Assembly: GCA_002869585.1 (NCBI GenBank)
Contig: PKUO01000045.1
Location: 124,001 to 188,000 of the forward strand
DNA: 64,000 nt
Origin: Sedimenticola sp.
Lineage (GTDB): Bacteria > Pseudomonadota > Gammaproteobacteria > Chromatiales > Chromatiaceae
Reading direction: 5' to 3'
This document shows positions 37,705 to 46,872 of the stretch, in pieces. Under the pieces are notes generated by a model. The model was not told the DNA's origin and ran no database searches. It worked only from the letters and a program-made list of their open reading frames with translations. Position numbers and translations under genes: made by a program. The number at the start of each line of letters is the position of its first letter. The stretch's first letter is position 1.

Positions 37705-38471
37705 TCGATCCGAAGGCTGTTATTGATCCCAAGGCGGAGGTAGATGAGGGCGTCACGATTGGCGCTTTCTCGATTATCAGTGCGGATGTTCGTATCGGAA
37801 AGGGCACGGTGGTTGGCCCCCATGTGGTCATCAAGGGTACAACCAGGATCGGTGAGGATAACCACATCTTCCAGTATGCCTCAATCGGCGAGGATCCTCA
37901 GGATAAGAAGTATGCCGGTGAGCAGACCCGGTTGGAAATCGGCGATCGCAATGTCATTCGTGAATTCGTAACCATGAACCGGGGCTCGGTTCAGGATGCC
38001 GTGGCCACCCGCATCGGCAACGACAACCTGTTCATGGCCTATACCCATGTCGCCCACGATTGCCAGATCGGCAATCACGTGATTATGGCGAATGCCGCTT
38101 CGCTGGCTGGGCATGTGAAAATCGACGATTGGGCCATTCTCAGTGGTTTTACCATGGTTCATCAGTTCAGTCATATTGGCGCCCACAGCTTCTGCGGCAT
38201 GGGATCGGCAATCAACAAAAACGTACCGCCCTACGTCACTGTCAGTGGACAGCCTGCCAAACCCTATGGCATCAATTCGGAGGGTTTGCGTCGGCGTGGT
38301 TTCGATGACGAGGTGATTACCCAGATCAAACGGGCCTACAAACTGATCTACAAGAAAAACATCAGGCTGACAGAGGCCGTCTCGATACTGATGGAGATGC
38401 GGCAGGAGTGCGACGAACTGGCGCCGCTGCTGCACTTTATAAAGCACAGTGAGCGCAGCATCGTTCGCTGA
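37701..38471 (+). CDS. lpxA: UDP-N-acetylglucosamine acyltransferase LpxA
   Basis: LpxA starts lipid A synthesis by acylating UDP-GlcNAc. The 256-residue protein has hexapeptide repeats, catalytic His in [17 protein letters not shown], and the C-terminal helices ([18 protein letters not shown]). The likely start is TTG 37701, overlapping the fabZ TGA (TTGA), because it gives the normal N-terminus [20 protein letters not shown]. An in-frame ATG at 37677 would add eight residues inside fabZ. E. coli LpxA has 262 residues. Confidence 0.94.
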   Translation: MIDPKAVIDPKAEVDEGVTIGAFSIISADVRIGKGTVVGPHVVIKGTTRIGEDNHIFQYASIGEDPQDKKYAGEQTRLEIGDRNVIREFVTMNRGSVQDAVATRIGNDNLFMAYTHVAHDCQIGNHVIMANAASLAGHVKIDDWAILSGFTMVHQFSHIGAHSFCGMGSAINKNVPPYVTVSGQPAKPYGINSEGLRRRGFDDEVITQIKRAYKLIYKKNIRLTEAVSILMEMRQECDELAPLLHFIKHSERSIVR

Positions 38472-39634
38472 TGGACCCTGGCTCCGTGCTCAGAGTGGGA
38501 ATAGTCGCTAACGAACCTTCCGGGGATATCCTTGGTGCAAGTCTGATCAAGGCAATCAGGCAGTGCGTGCCAAATGCCAGTTTCGAGGGGGTCGGCGGTC
38601 CTGAAATGATCAGCCAGGGTTGCAACACTCTCTATCCCATGGAGCGACTCTCGGTAATGGGATTGATCGAGGTGCTCAAGCATCTGCCGGAGCTGCTCTC
38701 AATTCGCAAAGGGCTGTTAAGGCACTTCAGTGATAATCCCCCCGATGTTTTCATCGGTATCGACGCCCCGGATTTCAATCTTGATCTGGAGCGTAAACTC
38801 AAGCAGAGAGGCATACCCACGGTTCACTATGTCTGCCCGACGGTATGGGCATGGCGCCCGAAAAGGGTGAAAAAGATACGTGCTGCTGCAGATCTGGTGC
38901 TGAGCATCTTTCCCTTCGAAAAGGAGTTTCTCAAGCCCCATGGCGTTAATGCCGCTTACGTGGGGCACCCCCTCGCCGATGACATAGCGATGGATACCGA
39001 TGCCAGCGCTGCGCGAAAACGCCTCGGACTTGATCCGCATGCCCGGTTCATTGCCTTGCTTCCAGGAAGCCGGCTCAGTGAGATCGAGACGCTCTCGGCA
39101 GACTTTCTCAGGGCGGCGGCAATCTGCGCTGGAAAATATCCCGATCTGCAGTTTGTCGTGCCGCTGATCAATCAGAAAGTCAGGGAAAGGTTTGAGCAGA
39201 TATTGAATGAGGTATCGCCGCAGCTGGCTGTCACACTGGTTGACGGACACTCGCGCGATGCCATGCAGGCGGCTGAATTGGTGCTGACGGCATCGGGTAC
39301 GGCTACGCTCGAGGCCTTGCTGCTGAAACGTCCGATGGTGGTCGCCTACCGGTTGAACAGGTTGACCTACTGGATTGTCGATACCTTCAACCTGGTCAAC
39401 GTGCCCTATGTCTCGATGGCGAATCTACTATCGGAAGAGCCTCTTGCAGCAGAATTTATCCAGGATGCGGTAACCCCGGAAGCCCTGTCAGGGGCGCTGA
39501 TCGATCTTCTCGACGCACCAGAGAAGACAGCGCAGATAGCCCGGTCCTATGCCCGGCTGCATAACGAACTGAAACAGGATGCCGGTGCCAGGTCCGCTGA
39601 AGCGGTTTTGGCGCTGGTGAAGAAGCATGCTTGA
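38471..39634 (+). CDS. lpxB: Lipid A disaccharide synthase LpxB
   Basis: LpxB joins UDP-2,3-diacylglucosamine to lipid X. The 387-residue glycosyltransferase (family GT19) shows [18 protein letters not shown], the [13 protein letters not shown] segment, [36 protein letters not shown]-like binding region and [11 protein letters not shown]. The ATG overlaps the lpxA stop by one base. The lpxD-fabZ-lpxA-lpxB order is conserved. Confidence 0.97.
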   Translation: MDPGSVLRVGIVANEPSGDILGASLIKAIRQCVPNASFEGVGGPEMISQGCNTLYPMERLSVMGLIEVLKHLPELLSIRKGLLRHFSDNPPDVFIGIDAPDFNLDLERKLKQRGIPTVHYVCPTVWAWRPKRVKKIRAAADLVLSIFPFEKEFLKPHGVNAAYVGHPLADDIAMDTDASAARKRLGLDPHARFIALLPGSRLSEIETLSADFLRAAAICAGKYPDLQFVVPLINQKVRERFEQILNEVSPQLAVTLVDGHSRDAMQAAELVLTASGTATLEALLLKRPMVVAYRLNRLTYWIVDTFNLVNVPYVSMANLLSEEPLAAEFIQDAVTPEALSGALIDLLDAPEKTAQIARSYARLHNELKQDAGARSAEAVLALVKKHA

Positions 39635-40217
39635 TCTGGAACTTCCCGAGACTGTTCTTGTGGCGGGCGTCGATGAAGTGGGGCGCGGTCCGCTGGCTGG
39701 TCCCGTGGTCGCCGCTGCGGTTATCCTCGATCCTGAACAGCCGATTGACGGACTGGCGGATTCGAAGAAGCTGTCGGAGAAAAAACGCGAGTATCTGGCG
39801 GCAATCATTCGTGAGCGCTCCCTCAGTTGGGCGTTGGGACGTGCCGAGGTGGAGGAGATAGACAGACTCAATATCTTTCATGCCAGCATGTTGGCCATGG
39901 CGCGTGCGGTACAGGCACTCAAGGTAGCCCCGGAATTCGCCCTGATCGACGGTAATCATTGCCCGGCCCTTGCCTGCGAGACACGTGCCATTATCAAAGG
40001 CGACAGCCTGGTGCCGGCCATAAGCGCGGCATCAATCATTGCCAAGGTTGCCCGGGATAACGAACTGGTTGAACTGGACAGGCGCTTTCCCGGCTATGGT
40101 CTGGCCAAGCATAAAGGCTACCCCACCAGGCAGCATCTGGCTGCCCTGGAGGCGCTGGGTATTACTCCTGTTCACCGGCGTTCCTATGCCCCGGTCAAAC
40201 GATTGCTGGGCGACTGA
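39627..40217 (+). CDS. rnhB: Ribonuclease HII
   Basis: RNase HII removes ribonucleotides embedded in DNA and RNA primers. The 196-residue protein has the catalytic [19 protein letters not shown], the [11 protein letters not shown] segment and ALIDGNHCP, with Asp in [15 protein letters not shown] as the last acidic residue. The ATG overlaps lpxB by eight bases. In E. coli the next gene is dnaE, but here the oxidase cluster intervenes on the opposite strand. Confidence 0.97.
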   Translation: MLDLELPETVLVAGVDEVGRGPLAGPVVAAAVILDPEQPIDGLADSKKLSEKKREYLAAIIRERSLSWALGRAEVEEIDRLNIFHASMLAMARAVQALKVAPEFALIDGNHCPALACETRAIIKGDSLVPAISAASIIAKVARDNELVELDRRFPGYGLAKHKGYPTRQHLAALEALGITPVHRRSYAPVKRLLGD

Positions 40218-40224
40218 GCAGCGC

Positions 40225-41013
40225 TCAGTCGGGCTCTACCAGGTCCCGGTAGGCGTGCCAGGTGGCATGACCGACCAGCGGCATGGTCACAATCAGGCCA
40301 ATATAGAAGGTCACCAGGCCGACCCCGACAAACATGGTAATCAGGCAGGCCCAGAGCAGCATCGGGCGCCAGTTCATGCGAACAGCCTGTACGCTGGTCT
40401 GCATGGCGCGGACCAGGTCGATGTCGCGATCCATCAGTAGTGGCACGGTGATTGCGCTGATAGCAAAGGTGAACGCCGCCATCAGGCCGCCGGAAGCTAT
40501 GCCCCAGAACAGAAAGGCAGCGCTCTCTCCGGAGAGAAACACCTTTGGGATGAAGTTTTCCCAGGTTGGTATGGGTTGATCGAAGAACAGCGCGAACACC
40601 AGGTTGGCTATCATCATCCAGACCAGCAGGATGAACACCAACACGACACACATACCGCCGAGATAGACTGGATTGGCTCTCCAGGCAGTCAATATTTGAC
40701 CGAAGGAGACCGGCTGATTTTGTTCCAGTGATGCGCTGATCTTGTAAAGGCCGAGCCCCAAAACAGGCGCCACCAGAAAAAATCCGGCAGCAAGCGGTGG
40801 GATAATGAAAAAGGTATTCCCATAGATCAGTCCCAGTGTCAGCAGCAGACTGACCAGGAAAAAGATAACGCCGTAACTCAGGCTGTATTTAAGTGAAACT
40901 GTCAGATCCTTCCAACCGGCAGCCAGCCACTGCCAGGGATGATCAAGGGTGATCTGCCTGATTCTTGGCAGGGCCGGGTGCTGGGTATCTGATGCGCTTG
41001 TCACTCCAATCAT
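40225..41013 (-). CDS. DUF2189-family integral membrane protein
   Basis: The 262-residue protein has about six hydrophobic segments (YGVIFFLVSLLLTLGLIYG, FFLVAPVLGLGLYKISA, LVFILLVWMMIANLVFALFF and others) and looks like DUF2189, a family often found next to cytochrome oxidase genes. The conserved basic/aromatic N-terminal stretch (LDHPWQWLAAGWKDLTVSL) is characteristic of that family. Its function is unknown; a role in oxidase assembly or membrane regulation is only inferred from location. It is 12 bases downstream of sco. Confidence 0.8.
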   Translation of the reverse strand: MIGVTSASDTQHPALPRIRQITLDHPWQWLAAGWKDLTVSLKYSLSYGVIFFLVSLLLTLGLIYGNTFFIIPPLAAGFFLVAPVLGLGLYKISASLEQNQPVSFGQILTAWRANPVYLGGMCVVLVFILLVWMMIANLVFALFFDQPIPTWENFIPKVFLSGESAAFLFWGIASGGLMAAFTFAISAITVPLLMDRDIDLVRAMQTSVQAVRMNWRPMLLWACLITMFVGVGLVTFYIGLIVTMPLVGHATWHAYRDLVEPD

Positions 41014-41025
41014 GATGATCTCCTA

Positions 41026-41721
41026 CTACTGTTGATTTTCCATTACGAGGTTTGCGCTGTTAGCGATGCTTATGAAATCCCGAGCCATCAGGTCCGGACT
41101 GTGAGGTGCACTGAAGATTGCAGCGAGGCGTCCCTGTGGATCGACCAGCAGCATGCTTGCCGAGTGATCAACAAGGTAGTCCGAGGAGCTACTGCCTGGC
41201 TGATCCACCCGTTGGTACAGGATGCCGAGTTGATCAGTCAACTGGCGCAGTGCTTGATGGGGAGCCGTTGCGCCCACGATTTCGGGATTGAAGTAGTCGA
41301 TATAGGGGCCTAGCCTCTCCAGTGAATCGCGTTCCGGGTCCACCGAGATAAAGACAAAACCGGCATTATCACCAGAACCCTGGTCTTTGAGTTGATGATC
41401 AATCTGGTTGAAGACGGTCAGGGTGGTGGGGCAGATGTCGGGACAATGGGTGTAACCGAAGGCCAGAAAAGTCCATTCTTTTTTCAATGAATCCAGGTTG
41501 AAAGGCTGACGCTCATCATTTGTTAGGGTGAAGGACTGGAGGGGTCTTGGTTGAGATAACGCGGTGGCGCTGTGCAGCACAACCGGATCATTCGTCAGCT
41601 TTGTCTCAAATGCCCCGAGGCCAAACCAGAGCCCAGCGGCAAGCGCCAGGATTGCGAGAATAGGTAAAATAGCGCTTGGTAGCTGGGGTTTGTGATGTTT
41701 GGGGTTCAGTGCCGTTTTCAT
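41026..41721 (-). CDS. sco: SCO1/SenC-family copper chaperone
   Basis: SCO proteins deliver copper to the CuA site of oxidase subunit II. The 231-residue protein has an N-terminal membrane anchor (ILPILAILALAAGLWFGLG), a thioredoxin fold with the CxxxC copper motif in THCPDICPTTLTVF, FVFISVDPERDSLERL, and the conserved His in VDHSASMLLVDPQG. The ATG overlaps the ctaA stop by four bases. It is the first downstream partner in the heme and copper assembly block. Confidence 0.94.
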   Translation of the reverse strand: MKTALNPKHHKPQLPSAILPILAILALAAGLWFGLGAFETKLTNDPVVLHSATALSQPRPLQSFTLTNDERQPFNLDSLKKEWTFLAFGYTHCPDICPTTLTVFNQIDHQLKDQGSGDNAGFVFISVDPERDSLERLGPYIDYFNPEIVGATAPHQALRQLTDQLGILYQRVDQPGSSSSDYLVDHSASMLLVDPQGRLAAIFSAPHSPDLMARDFISIANSANLVMENQQ

Positions 41722-42764
41722 GCCGCGTCTCCTATGCCCTGCACCGAATTCAACCGGGTGGTTTGTGTCTGTGCCTGTTTTTGGGCGACTGGACTCATAG
41801 CGTGAATCAGGCTGATCATGGCAAGCAACAGGAGTGCTGCTCCGCCGTTATGGGCCACGGCCAGAGGCAGGGGCAGTTGCCAGATGACGTTGCTGATGCC
41901 CAGGCTGATCTGTAACAACAGTGCGCCAAGCAACAGCATAGCGCCACGCCGATGGGATGGATGCCTGGCGCTGCGCCACACCAGTGCCCCCAGTGTTCCC
42001 AGGTAAAGCAGAAGCAACAGGGCGCCGGCGCGGTGGGTAAGATGGATCGCAGTACGGCCGCCGCTGTTGAGAATCCCGAACTCATAGTCCACGCCCAGTT
42101 CACGCCAGAGGGTGAAACCCTCATCGAACTCTGCTGCCGGCCACCAGAGCCCGCTATAACAGGTGGGAAAATCGGGGCAGGCGAGAGCGGCGTAATTGGA
42201 ACTGGTCCATCCGCCGAGGAGTATCTGGCCACACAACAGCGCCAGGCCGATCCAGGTCCATTTGCGTAGCCCGACCAGGGAGTTGTCTCCCGCCAGCCAC
42301 CGCCCTTGGCGCAGGGTCAGCCACCAGAGCAGTGCCAGCGTCGACAGGCCCCCGGCAAGATGGGTGGTGACTATGGCCGGGTGGACTTTCAGGGTGACCG
42401 TCCACATGCCGAGCAGCGCCTGAAAGATCACCAGAGCCAGGAGCAGTGAGGGAAGCAGTACCGGCAGGCCGAAGCGACGATTGCGCCAGGCCAGCAGGGT
42501 GATGATGAGTATCCCCACGCCCAGGCTGCCGGCCAGGTAGCGATGGATCATCTCTTTCCAGGCCTTGGCCGGTTCCAACGGCCGCTGGTTGGCAAAGGCG
42601 TCATGCTGCAACTCACTCGGGGGGATTATCCGGCCGTAACAGCCGGGCCAGTCCGGACAGCCAAGCCCGGCATTGGAGAGCCGCACATAGGCGCCGAGCA
42701 TGATCACCGCCAGGGCCAGCAGGGCGATTAGCGCGGATAGTTTTGCAAATCGCGTTCGCTTCAT
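41718..42764 (-). CDS. ctaA: Heme A synthase (COX15/CtaA)
   Basis: CtaA oxidises the methyl of heme O to give heme A for the aa3 oxidase. The 348-residue protein has about eight membrane helices and the heme-binding histidines in EMIHRYLAGSLGVGI, VTTHLAGGLSTL, AIHLTHRAGALLLLLYLG and AVAHNGGAALLLLAM. The paired cysteines are visible at GCPDWPGCYG and ACPDFPTCYSGLWWP, as in the COX15 class. ATG 42764 is taken because it gives the typical start (KRTRFAKLSALIALLALAV); the upstream frame opens into the divergent gene. Confidence 0.94.
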   Translation of the reverse strand: MKRTRFAKLSALIALLALAVIMLGAYVRLSNAGLGCPDWPGCYGRIIPPSELQHDAFANQRPLEPAKAWKEMIHRYLAGSLGVGILIITLLAWRNRRFGLPVLLPSLLLALVIFQALLGMWTVTLKVHPAIVTTHLAGGLSTLALLWWLTLRQGRWLAGDNSLVGLRKWTWIGLALLCGQILLGGWTSSNYAALACPDFPTCYSGLWWPAAEFDEGFTLWRELGVDYEFGILNSGGRTAIHLTHRAGALLLLLYLGTLGALVWRSARHPSHRRGAMLLLGALLLQISLGISNVIWQLPLPLAVAHNGGAALLLLAMISLIHAMSPVAQKQAQTQTTRLNSVQGIGDAA

Positions 42765-42819
42765 GAGAGGGCCATCACCTACAATGTCCGGCAACCGAAG
42801 CGCCTGGAGCGGAACAGAG

Positions 42820-44202
42820 ATGAGCGAAACGCCGATACCCCGGATTGAGATCGAAATCGTCCCGGCAGACGATGTGGGCTGTCGGCTGGCCACCGGTTGG
42901 CTGGTACTCGGCGTCAGTGCACTGGGACTTGCCGGTCTGTTTGCCGTGCTGCTGGTGTTGGCGCGCACGCCGGTTCTTCAGGAGCTGTTTCCGAGCCTCG
43001 ATTTCTTTCGCACTGCGTTGGTGGTCCATGTCGATCAATCGGTGCTGATCTGGTTTCTCGCCTTCGGTGGTGTGCTCTGGAGTCTCGGCATGCAGGGAGA
43101 AAAACACCTGCGTGCCCGTTGGCTGGCGCTGTTTATCGCCGCTACGGGCTGCCTGCTGGTGGCTGCTGCACCCTTCCTCGGGGCGGGCGATCCGCTGATG
43201 AATAACTATATTCCGGTATTGCGCCACCCCCTGTTCCTTTTTGCGCTGGTGATATTCGGACTGGGCATGCTGCTGCAGATCACCCTCTATCTGGCTGCAG
43301 ACTGGGGATTGCATGCGGTGTTCTGGAACCGGCCATTGCGGATTGGCGTGCTGAGCGCGGCCCTGGCCAGCCTGATCGCCCTGGCCGCTATTGCCTGGAG
43401 CGGACTGATGCTCTCCAGCAGCGCCTGGCAGCTGGAAGCCTATTATGAATATCTGTTCTGGGGTGGCGGCCATGTCCTGCAGTTTGCCTACACACAACTG
43501 CTTCTCGTGGCCTGGCTGTGGATGGCCAGGGTGTGTGGTGTGGCATTGGCTGTTCCCGAACGCCTGCTGACCCTGATTCTGATACTGGGCGTGCTCCCTC
43601 TGCTTTCGGTGCCTGTGATCTATGCGCTCTACCCGGTGGATTCCGGAGAGGCACGCCTGGCCTTTACCCGGCTGATGCAATTTGGCAACGGGCTGGCGGC
43701 TGTGCCGATCGGTCTGATCCTGCTGGTTGGATGGTGGCGCAGTCGTGGGCGGCGTGAAGAGGATAAGGTTCCCGCTTACCGTGCGCTGCAGGCCTCTTTT
43801 CTGCTGTTCTTTGCCGGTGGGCTGTTGGGCTCCCTCATCGCCGGGGTCAACACCATCATCCCGGCGCACTACCACGGTTCGATTGTCGGCGTGACGCTCG
43901 CTTTCATGGGGTTGACCTATCTGCTGCTGCCGCGCCTGGGTTTTGGATTCCCCAGGGGACGCATGGCCAGAACCCAGCCGGTGATCTATGCGATTGGCCA
44001 GTTTCTGCATATCGGCGGACTGGCCTATTCCGGAAGCATGGGGGTACAGCGCAAGACTGCCGGCAGCGCCCAGGGGCTGGAACTGCTGCAGGCCAAGTTG
44101 CCGATGGCGGTGATGGGTATTGGCGGATTGCTTGCGGTAATCGGCGGTATCCTGTTTGTGTTGGTGGTGCTGAAGGCCTTCAGGCAGCGCGGCCGTGCGT
44201 AG
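42820..44202 (+). CDS. Heme-copper oxidase subunit I-like protein without the CuB histidine pair
   Basis: This 460-residue protein with about 12 membrane helices resembles cbb3/NOR-type subunit I. His70 (TALVVHVDQSVLIWFLAFGG) matches the low-spin heme ligand, His218 (WGGGHVLQFAYTQLLL) the first CuB ligand in the GHPEV/GHNAV helix, and His350 and His352 (PAHYHGSIVGVTL) the ligands of the heme pair. The HH pair expected in helix 7 is absent: the equivalent stretch reads LLSVPVIYALYPVDSGEARL. The protein thus probably binds hemes but is unlikely to reduce oxygen. It starts at ATG 42820 and is divergent from ctaA with 55 bases between them. Confidence 0.75.
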   Translation: MSETPIPRIEIEIVPADDVGCRLATGWLVLGVSALGLAGLFAVLLVLARTPVLQELFPSLDFFRTALVVHVDQSVLIWFLAFGGVLWSLGMQGEKHLRARWLALFIAATGCLLVAAAPFLGAGDPLMNNYIPVLRHPLFLFALVIFGLGMLLQITLYLAADWGLHAVFWNRPLRIGVLSAALASLIALAAIAWSGLMLSSSAWQLEAYYEYLFWGGGHVLQFAYTQLLLVAWLWMARVCGVALAVPERLLTLILILGVLPLLSVPVIYALYPVDSGEARLAFTRLMQFGNGLAAVPIGLILLVGWWRSRGRREEDKVPAYRALQASFLLFFAGGLLGSLIAGVNTIIPAHYHGSIVGVTLAFMGLTYLLLPRLGFGFPRGRMARTQPVIYAIGQFLHIGGLAYSGSMGVQRKTAGSAQGLELLQAKLPMAVMGIGGLLAVIGGILFVLVVLKAFRQRGRA

Positions 44203-44268
44203 TACGGATGCCGTTGCGCAGGGCTTTTCCCGGAGAGCAATTTTGATATCTGCCAAATCTCCCATCGT

Positions 44269-45183
44269 TCAAATCAGTCCCAGAAGCGGCGCCATGTAGT
44301 GATCGACCAGCAGCACCGCGAACATAGCGGTTAGATAAAAGATGGAATAACCGAAGGTCGGCATCGCCAGGTCATCACCCTCATCACGCAACAGTCGCCA
44401 TGCGCGCAGTACGAAACCGGCCCCGAGAACGACTGCGCCGGAGAGATAAATCAGGCCGCTCATGCGGGTGATGAAGGGCATCAGCGATACCGCGAACAGC
44501 ATCAGGGTATAGAGCAGGATCTGCAGTTTGGTGAATGCCACGCCGTGAGTCACTGGCAACATGGGAACCCCGGCCTTGGCGTACTCCTTGCGCCGCTTGA
44601 TAGCGAGCGCCCAGAAGTGGGGCGGGGTCCAGACAAAGATCAGCAGCAACAGCAGCAGGCCATGGGTGTGCAGTTCACCGGTAACGGCTGTCCAGCCCAG
44701 CAGGGGTGGCGCGGCGCCGGCAATACCCCCCCAGACGATATTCTGGGGTGTGCGGCGTTTCAGATAAACGGTGTAGATAACCGCGTAGCCGATGAAGGCG
44801 CTGAAGGTCAGGGCGGCGGTCAGCAGATTGACAAACATCACCAGGACCAGCATGGCCACGGCAGCCAGAGAGAGGGCAAAGGTCAACGCGTGGGGTGTGT
44901 CCATCTCGCCGGAGGGGAGGGGGCGGTCCTGGGTGCGTTCCATCAGCGCATCGATATGCTGATCGACGATATGGTTGAGCGCGGCTCCTGCCGCGGCTGC
45001 CAGTCCGATTCCGATCAGGCCGAACACCAGGGGTTGCCAGGGCACCAGTGAGGGTGAAGAGAGCAGCATTCCCACCAGGGCCGTGAAGAGAATGAGCGCC
45101 ACCACCTTGGGCTTGGTCAGATCATAGTAACGACGCCATGAGATGGCTTGAACCTTCTGTAATGCAATGTCACCGATGGCCAT
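44269..45183 (-). CDS. ctaB: Protoheme IX farnesyltransferase (CtaB/CyoE)
   Basis: CtaB makes heme O by adding farnesyl to heme B. The 304-residue UbiA-family prenyltransferase has nine hydrophobic segments, YYDLTKPKVVALILFTALVG, the substrate-binding NHIVDQHIDALMERTQDRPL with its aspartates, and WALAIKRRKEYAKAGVPMLP. The start ATG 45183 has AAAGGTG about eight bases upstream. A longer GTG start at 45192 is less likely. The ORF overlaps the end of the SCO-like gene by 14 bases. Confidence 0.95.
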   Translation of the reverse strand: MAIGDIALQKVQAISWRRYYDLTKPKVVALILFTALVGMLLSSPSLVPWQPLVFGLIGIGLAAAAGAALNHIVDQHIDALMERTQDRPLPSGEMDTPHALTFALSLAAVAMLVLVMFVNLLTAALTFSAFIGYAVIYTVYLKRRTPQNIVWGGIAGAAPPLLGWTAVTGELHTHGLLLLLLIFVWTPPHFWALAIKRRKEYAKAGVPMLPVTHGVAFTKLQILLYTLMLFAVSLMPFITRMSGLIYLSGAVVLGAGFVLRAWRLLRDEGDDLAMPTFGYSIFYLTAMFAVLLVDHYMAPLLGLI

Positions 45184-45799
45184 ATTGTGCACCTTTGATC
45201 CAGTTTTTCGAGGCCTTCATCAGGCGCTCCATGTCTTTGAGTATCGCCTTTGCCGGGGCGTTCTGGGCATAGCGCATCATCAGCTGGCCCATCGGGTCGA
45301 GCAGGTAGATGCGATTGTCAGCGTCGAGCGGGTCGGGGTTCAGTGTTGTCAACTGATCGCTGGTGATAATGATCTGCATACCCTGAAACCTGCGCGACAG
45401 CTGTTGCAGTTCTTCCGCTGGAGGGGCGTCCTTGAGCACCAGCAGCCGTTCCACGGCAAGGCTGCTCTCGCCCAGTGCCAAGCGAATCTGCTGCAGATCG
45501 GTCATGCGTGCCTGGCAGTTGTCGTCACACCCCTTGGCGTACAACGCCAGCATGGTCCACTTGCCCGCCAGTGAATCGCTGTTGAAGGCAAGGCCGTCCA
45601 GTTGCCGCAGTTCAATATCCCCTGGGAAGGGGATTGACGGCTGAATCAGTTCGCCCTGGTTGCTGCGTCCGGATGGCATGTATTGCGGATTGAGGTAAAA
45701 GAACCAGGCGCTGACGGAGGGCAGGGCAAAGACCAACAGCAGCATCCACAAGGGTAACAGGCGACGCATCGGTCCCAGTGTTATTGCGGCGGTGCTCAT
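45170..45799 (-). CDS. SCO-like cytochrome oxidase assembly protein
   Basis: The 209-residue product has one N-terminal membrane anchor (LLPLWMLLLVFALPSVSAWFF) and a thioredoxin-fold exported domain. It carries a CxxxC pair in YAKGCDDNCQARMTDLQQI, similar to the copper site of SCO proteins, but is a distinct family that sits in the same position in Pseudomonas oxidase clusters. A role in copper delivery or disulfide reduction during oxidase assembly is inferred. ATG 45799 is chosen because it overlaps the SURF1 stop as ATGA and gives a normal anchor; the longer frame lacks support. Confidence 0.8.
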   Translation of the reverse strand: MSTAAITLGPMRRLLPLWMLLLVFALPSVSAWFFYLNPQYMPSGRSNQGELIQPSIPFPGDIELRQLDGLAFNSDSLAGKWTMLALYAKGCDDNCQARMTDLQQIRLALGESSLAVERLLVLKDAPPAEELQQLSRRFQGMQIIITSDQLTTLNPDPLDADNRIYLLDPMGQLMMRYAQNAPAKAILKDMERLMKASKNWIKGAQYGHR

Positions 45800-46533
45800 G
45801 TGTGTTCTCCAGTGGCCGCAGTGGGTACCAGTGTGAGTTTCAGATAGATGATGATGGCAATCAGGGCAAAGGCGAACCACTGCAGGGCATAGCCGATGTG
45901 CATCATCTGTTTCGGGGCTTCCCGTGGCCAATTGCGAACAAAACCGTGTTCATCGGCCGGGCTCTGGAGAATCACAAAAGGCTCCAGTGGAAAAGCGACA
46001 TTGGCAGCAAAAAGACCCGTGGTGAGGTAGGGCCAGCGCTTGCCCCAGTCATTCGCCGCGTTTTCGTCGCTGTGCAGTTTCAGAGCAGGTGCCGAAGGGA
46101 TGCTGATTTCACCACTAATCCGCTGAACGCCGTTGGGAATGGCTGCATCGGGCAGGTCGGGATGCCGTGTGTCGGCTATCCAGCCGCGATTGATCAGCAC
46201 GCGTACATTCGATCCCTGAATCTGTAACGGGCTGATCACATGAAAGCCATTATGTCCTCCCATGCGGCGGTTCTCGATAAAAAACTGGAGCTCCTTCTCG
46301 AATGTGCCTTGTACCTGCACTTTGCGAAAATGCAGTTCCTGAGGATCCTGCACCAGTGCCTGCAATTCAAATGCAGGGAGTTCGCCTCGCGCGGTGATCT
46401 GCTGCGCCAGTTGCAGTTTCTGCTCGGCGCGGTCCAGTTGCCAGACACCCAAAGCGATAAATACCGGCACCGGAAGCGCCAGCAGCAGTGTTGGAAAGGT
46501 GCGGAATTGGAAATGATACTCGTTAAATCTCAT
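45796..46533 (-). CDS. SURF1-family oxidase assembly protein
   Basis: SURF1 helps insert heme A into subunit I. The 245-residue protein has two membrane helices, one at the N-terminus (FPTLLLALPVPVFIALGVWQ) and one at the C-terminus (HIGYALQWFAFALIAIIIYL), with the periplasmic domain between. Family motifs GVWQLDRAEQK, VLINRGWIADTRHP and NWPREAPKQMMHIGYALQWF are visible. ATG 46533 is preferred over the upstream start at 46629, which would run into the divergent DUF2909 gene. Confidence 0.92.
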   Translation of the reverse strand: MRFNEYHFQFRTFPTLLLALPVPVFIALGVWQLDRAEQKLQLAQQITARGELPAFELQALVQDPQELHFRKVQVQGTFEKELQFFIENRRMGGHNGFHVISPLQIQGSNVRVLINRGWIADTRHPDLPDAAIPNGVQRISGEISIPSAPALKLHSDENAANDWGKRWPYLTTGLFAANVAFPLEPFVILQSPADEHGFVRNWPREAPKQMMHIGYALQWFAFALIAIIIYLKLTLVPTAATGEHT

Positions 46534-46618
46534 TCGACTGCTATATTCCCTATAATCACACTCAGTTATTTCGCGATGTTGCACTGTCACTGCACCCCGG
46601 TTATCCGTGGAGAAACTA

Positions 46619-46834
46619 ATGGACATCATTTATAAACTGCCGATTTTTCTGATCCTGGCCTTCATTGTTTTTTCGCTGGCCGAGGGTATGTATTTTCTCG
46701 CCAAGGATGATGGCAGTGCCGATAAAACCCGCCTGGTGAAGGCGCTGACCATACGTATTGTCCTCTCCATTGCGCTATTCGGATTTCTCATCATCGGCTA
46801 CCTGTTCGGCCTGTTGCAGCCCCATGGGTTGTGA
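46619..46834 (+). CDS. DUF2909 twin-transmembrane protein
   Basis: This 71-residue protein has two membrane helices (LPIFLILAFIVFSLAEGMYFL and LTIRIVLSIALFGFLIIGYLF) joined by a short loop (DGSADKTRLV). It matches DUF2909, a twin-transmembrane protein usually found within aa3-type oxidase clusters. Its function is unknown. ATG 46619 has GGAGA about eight bases upstream. It is on the opposite strand to its neighbours, divergent from the SURF1 gene and convergent with coxC. Confidence 0.85.
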   Translation: MDIIYKLPIFLILAFIVFSLAEGMYFLAKDDGSADKTRLVKALTIRIVLSIALFGFLIIGYLFGLLQPHGL

Positions 46835-46872
46835 TCCTGTTGTCCGATTTTCATCGCCCGCAGTTCCCAGAC

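Noticed and set aside
42700-42819. N-terminal extension of the oxidase-like protein
   Set aside because: The frame is open, but it overlaps the divergent ctaA start and shows no family match; ATG 42820 is a better start.
42775-44265. Long 496-codon frame on the minus strand
   Set aside because: It is the shadow of the oxidase-like gene; its Gln/His-rich product is typical of an antisense frame in GC-rich DNA.
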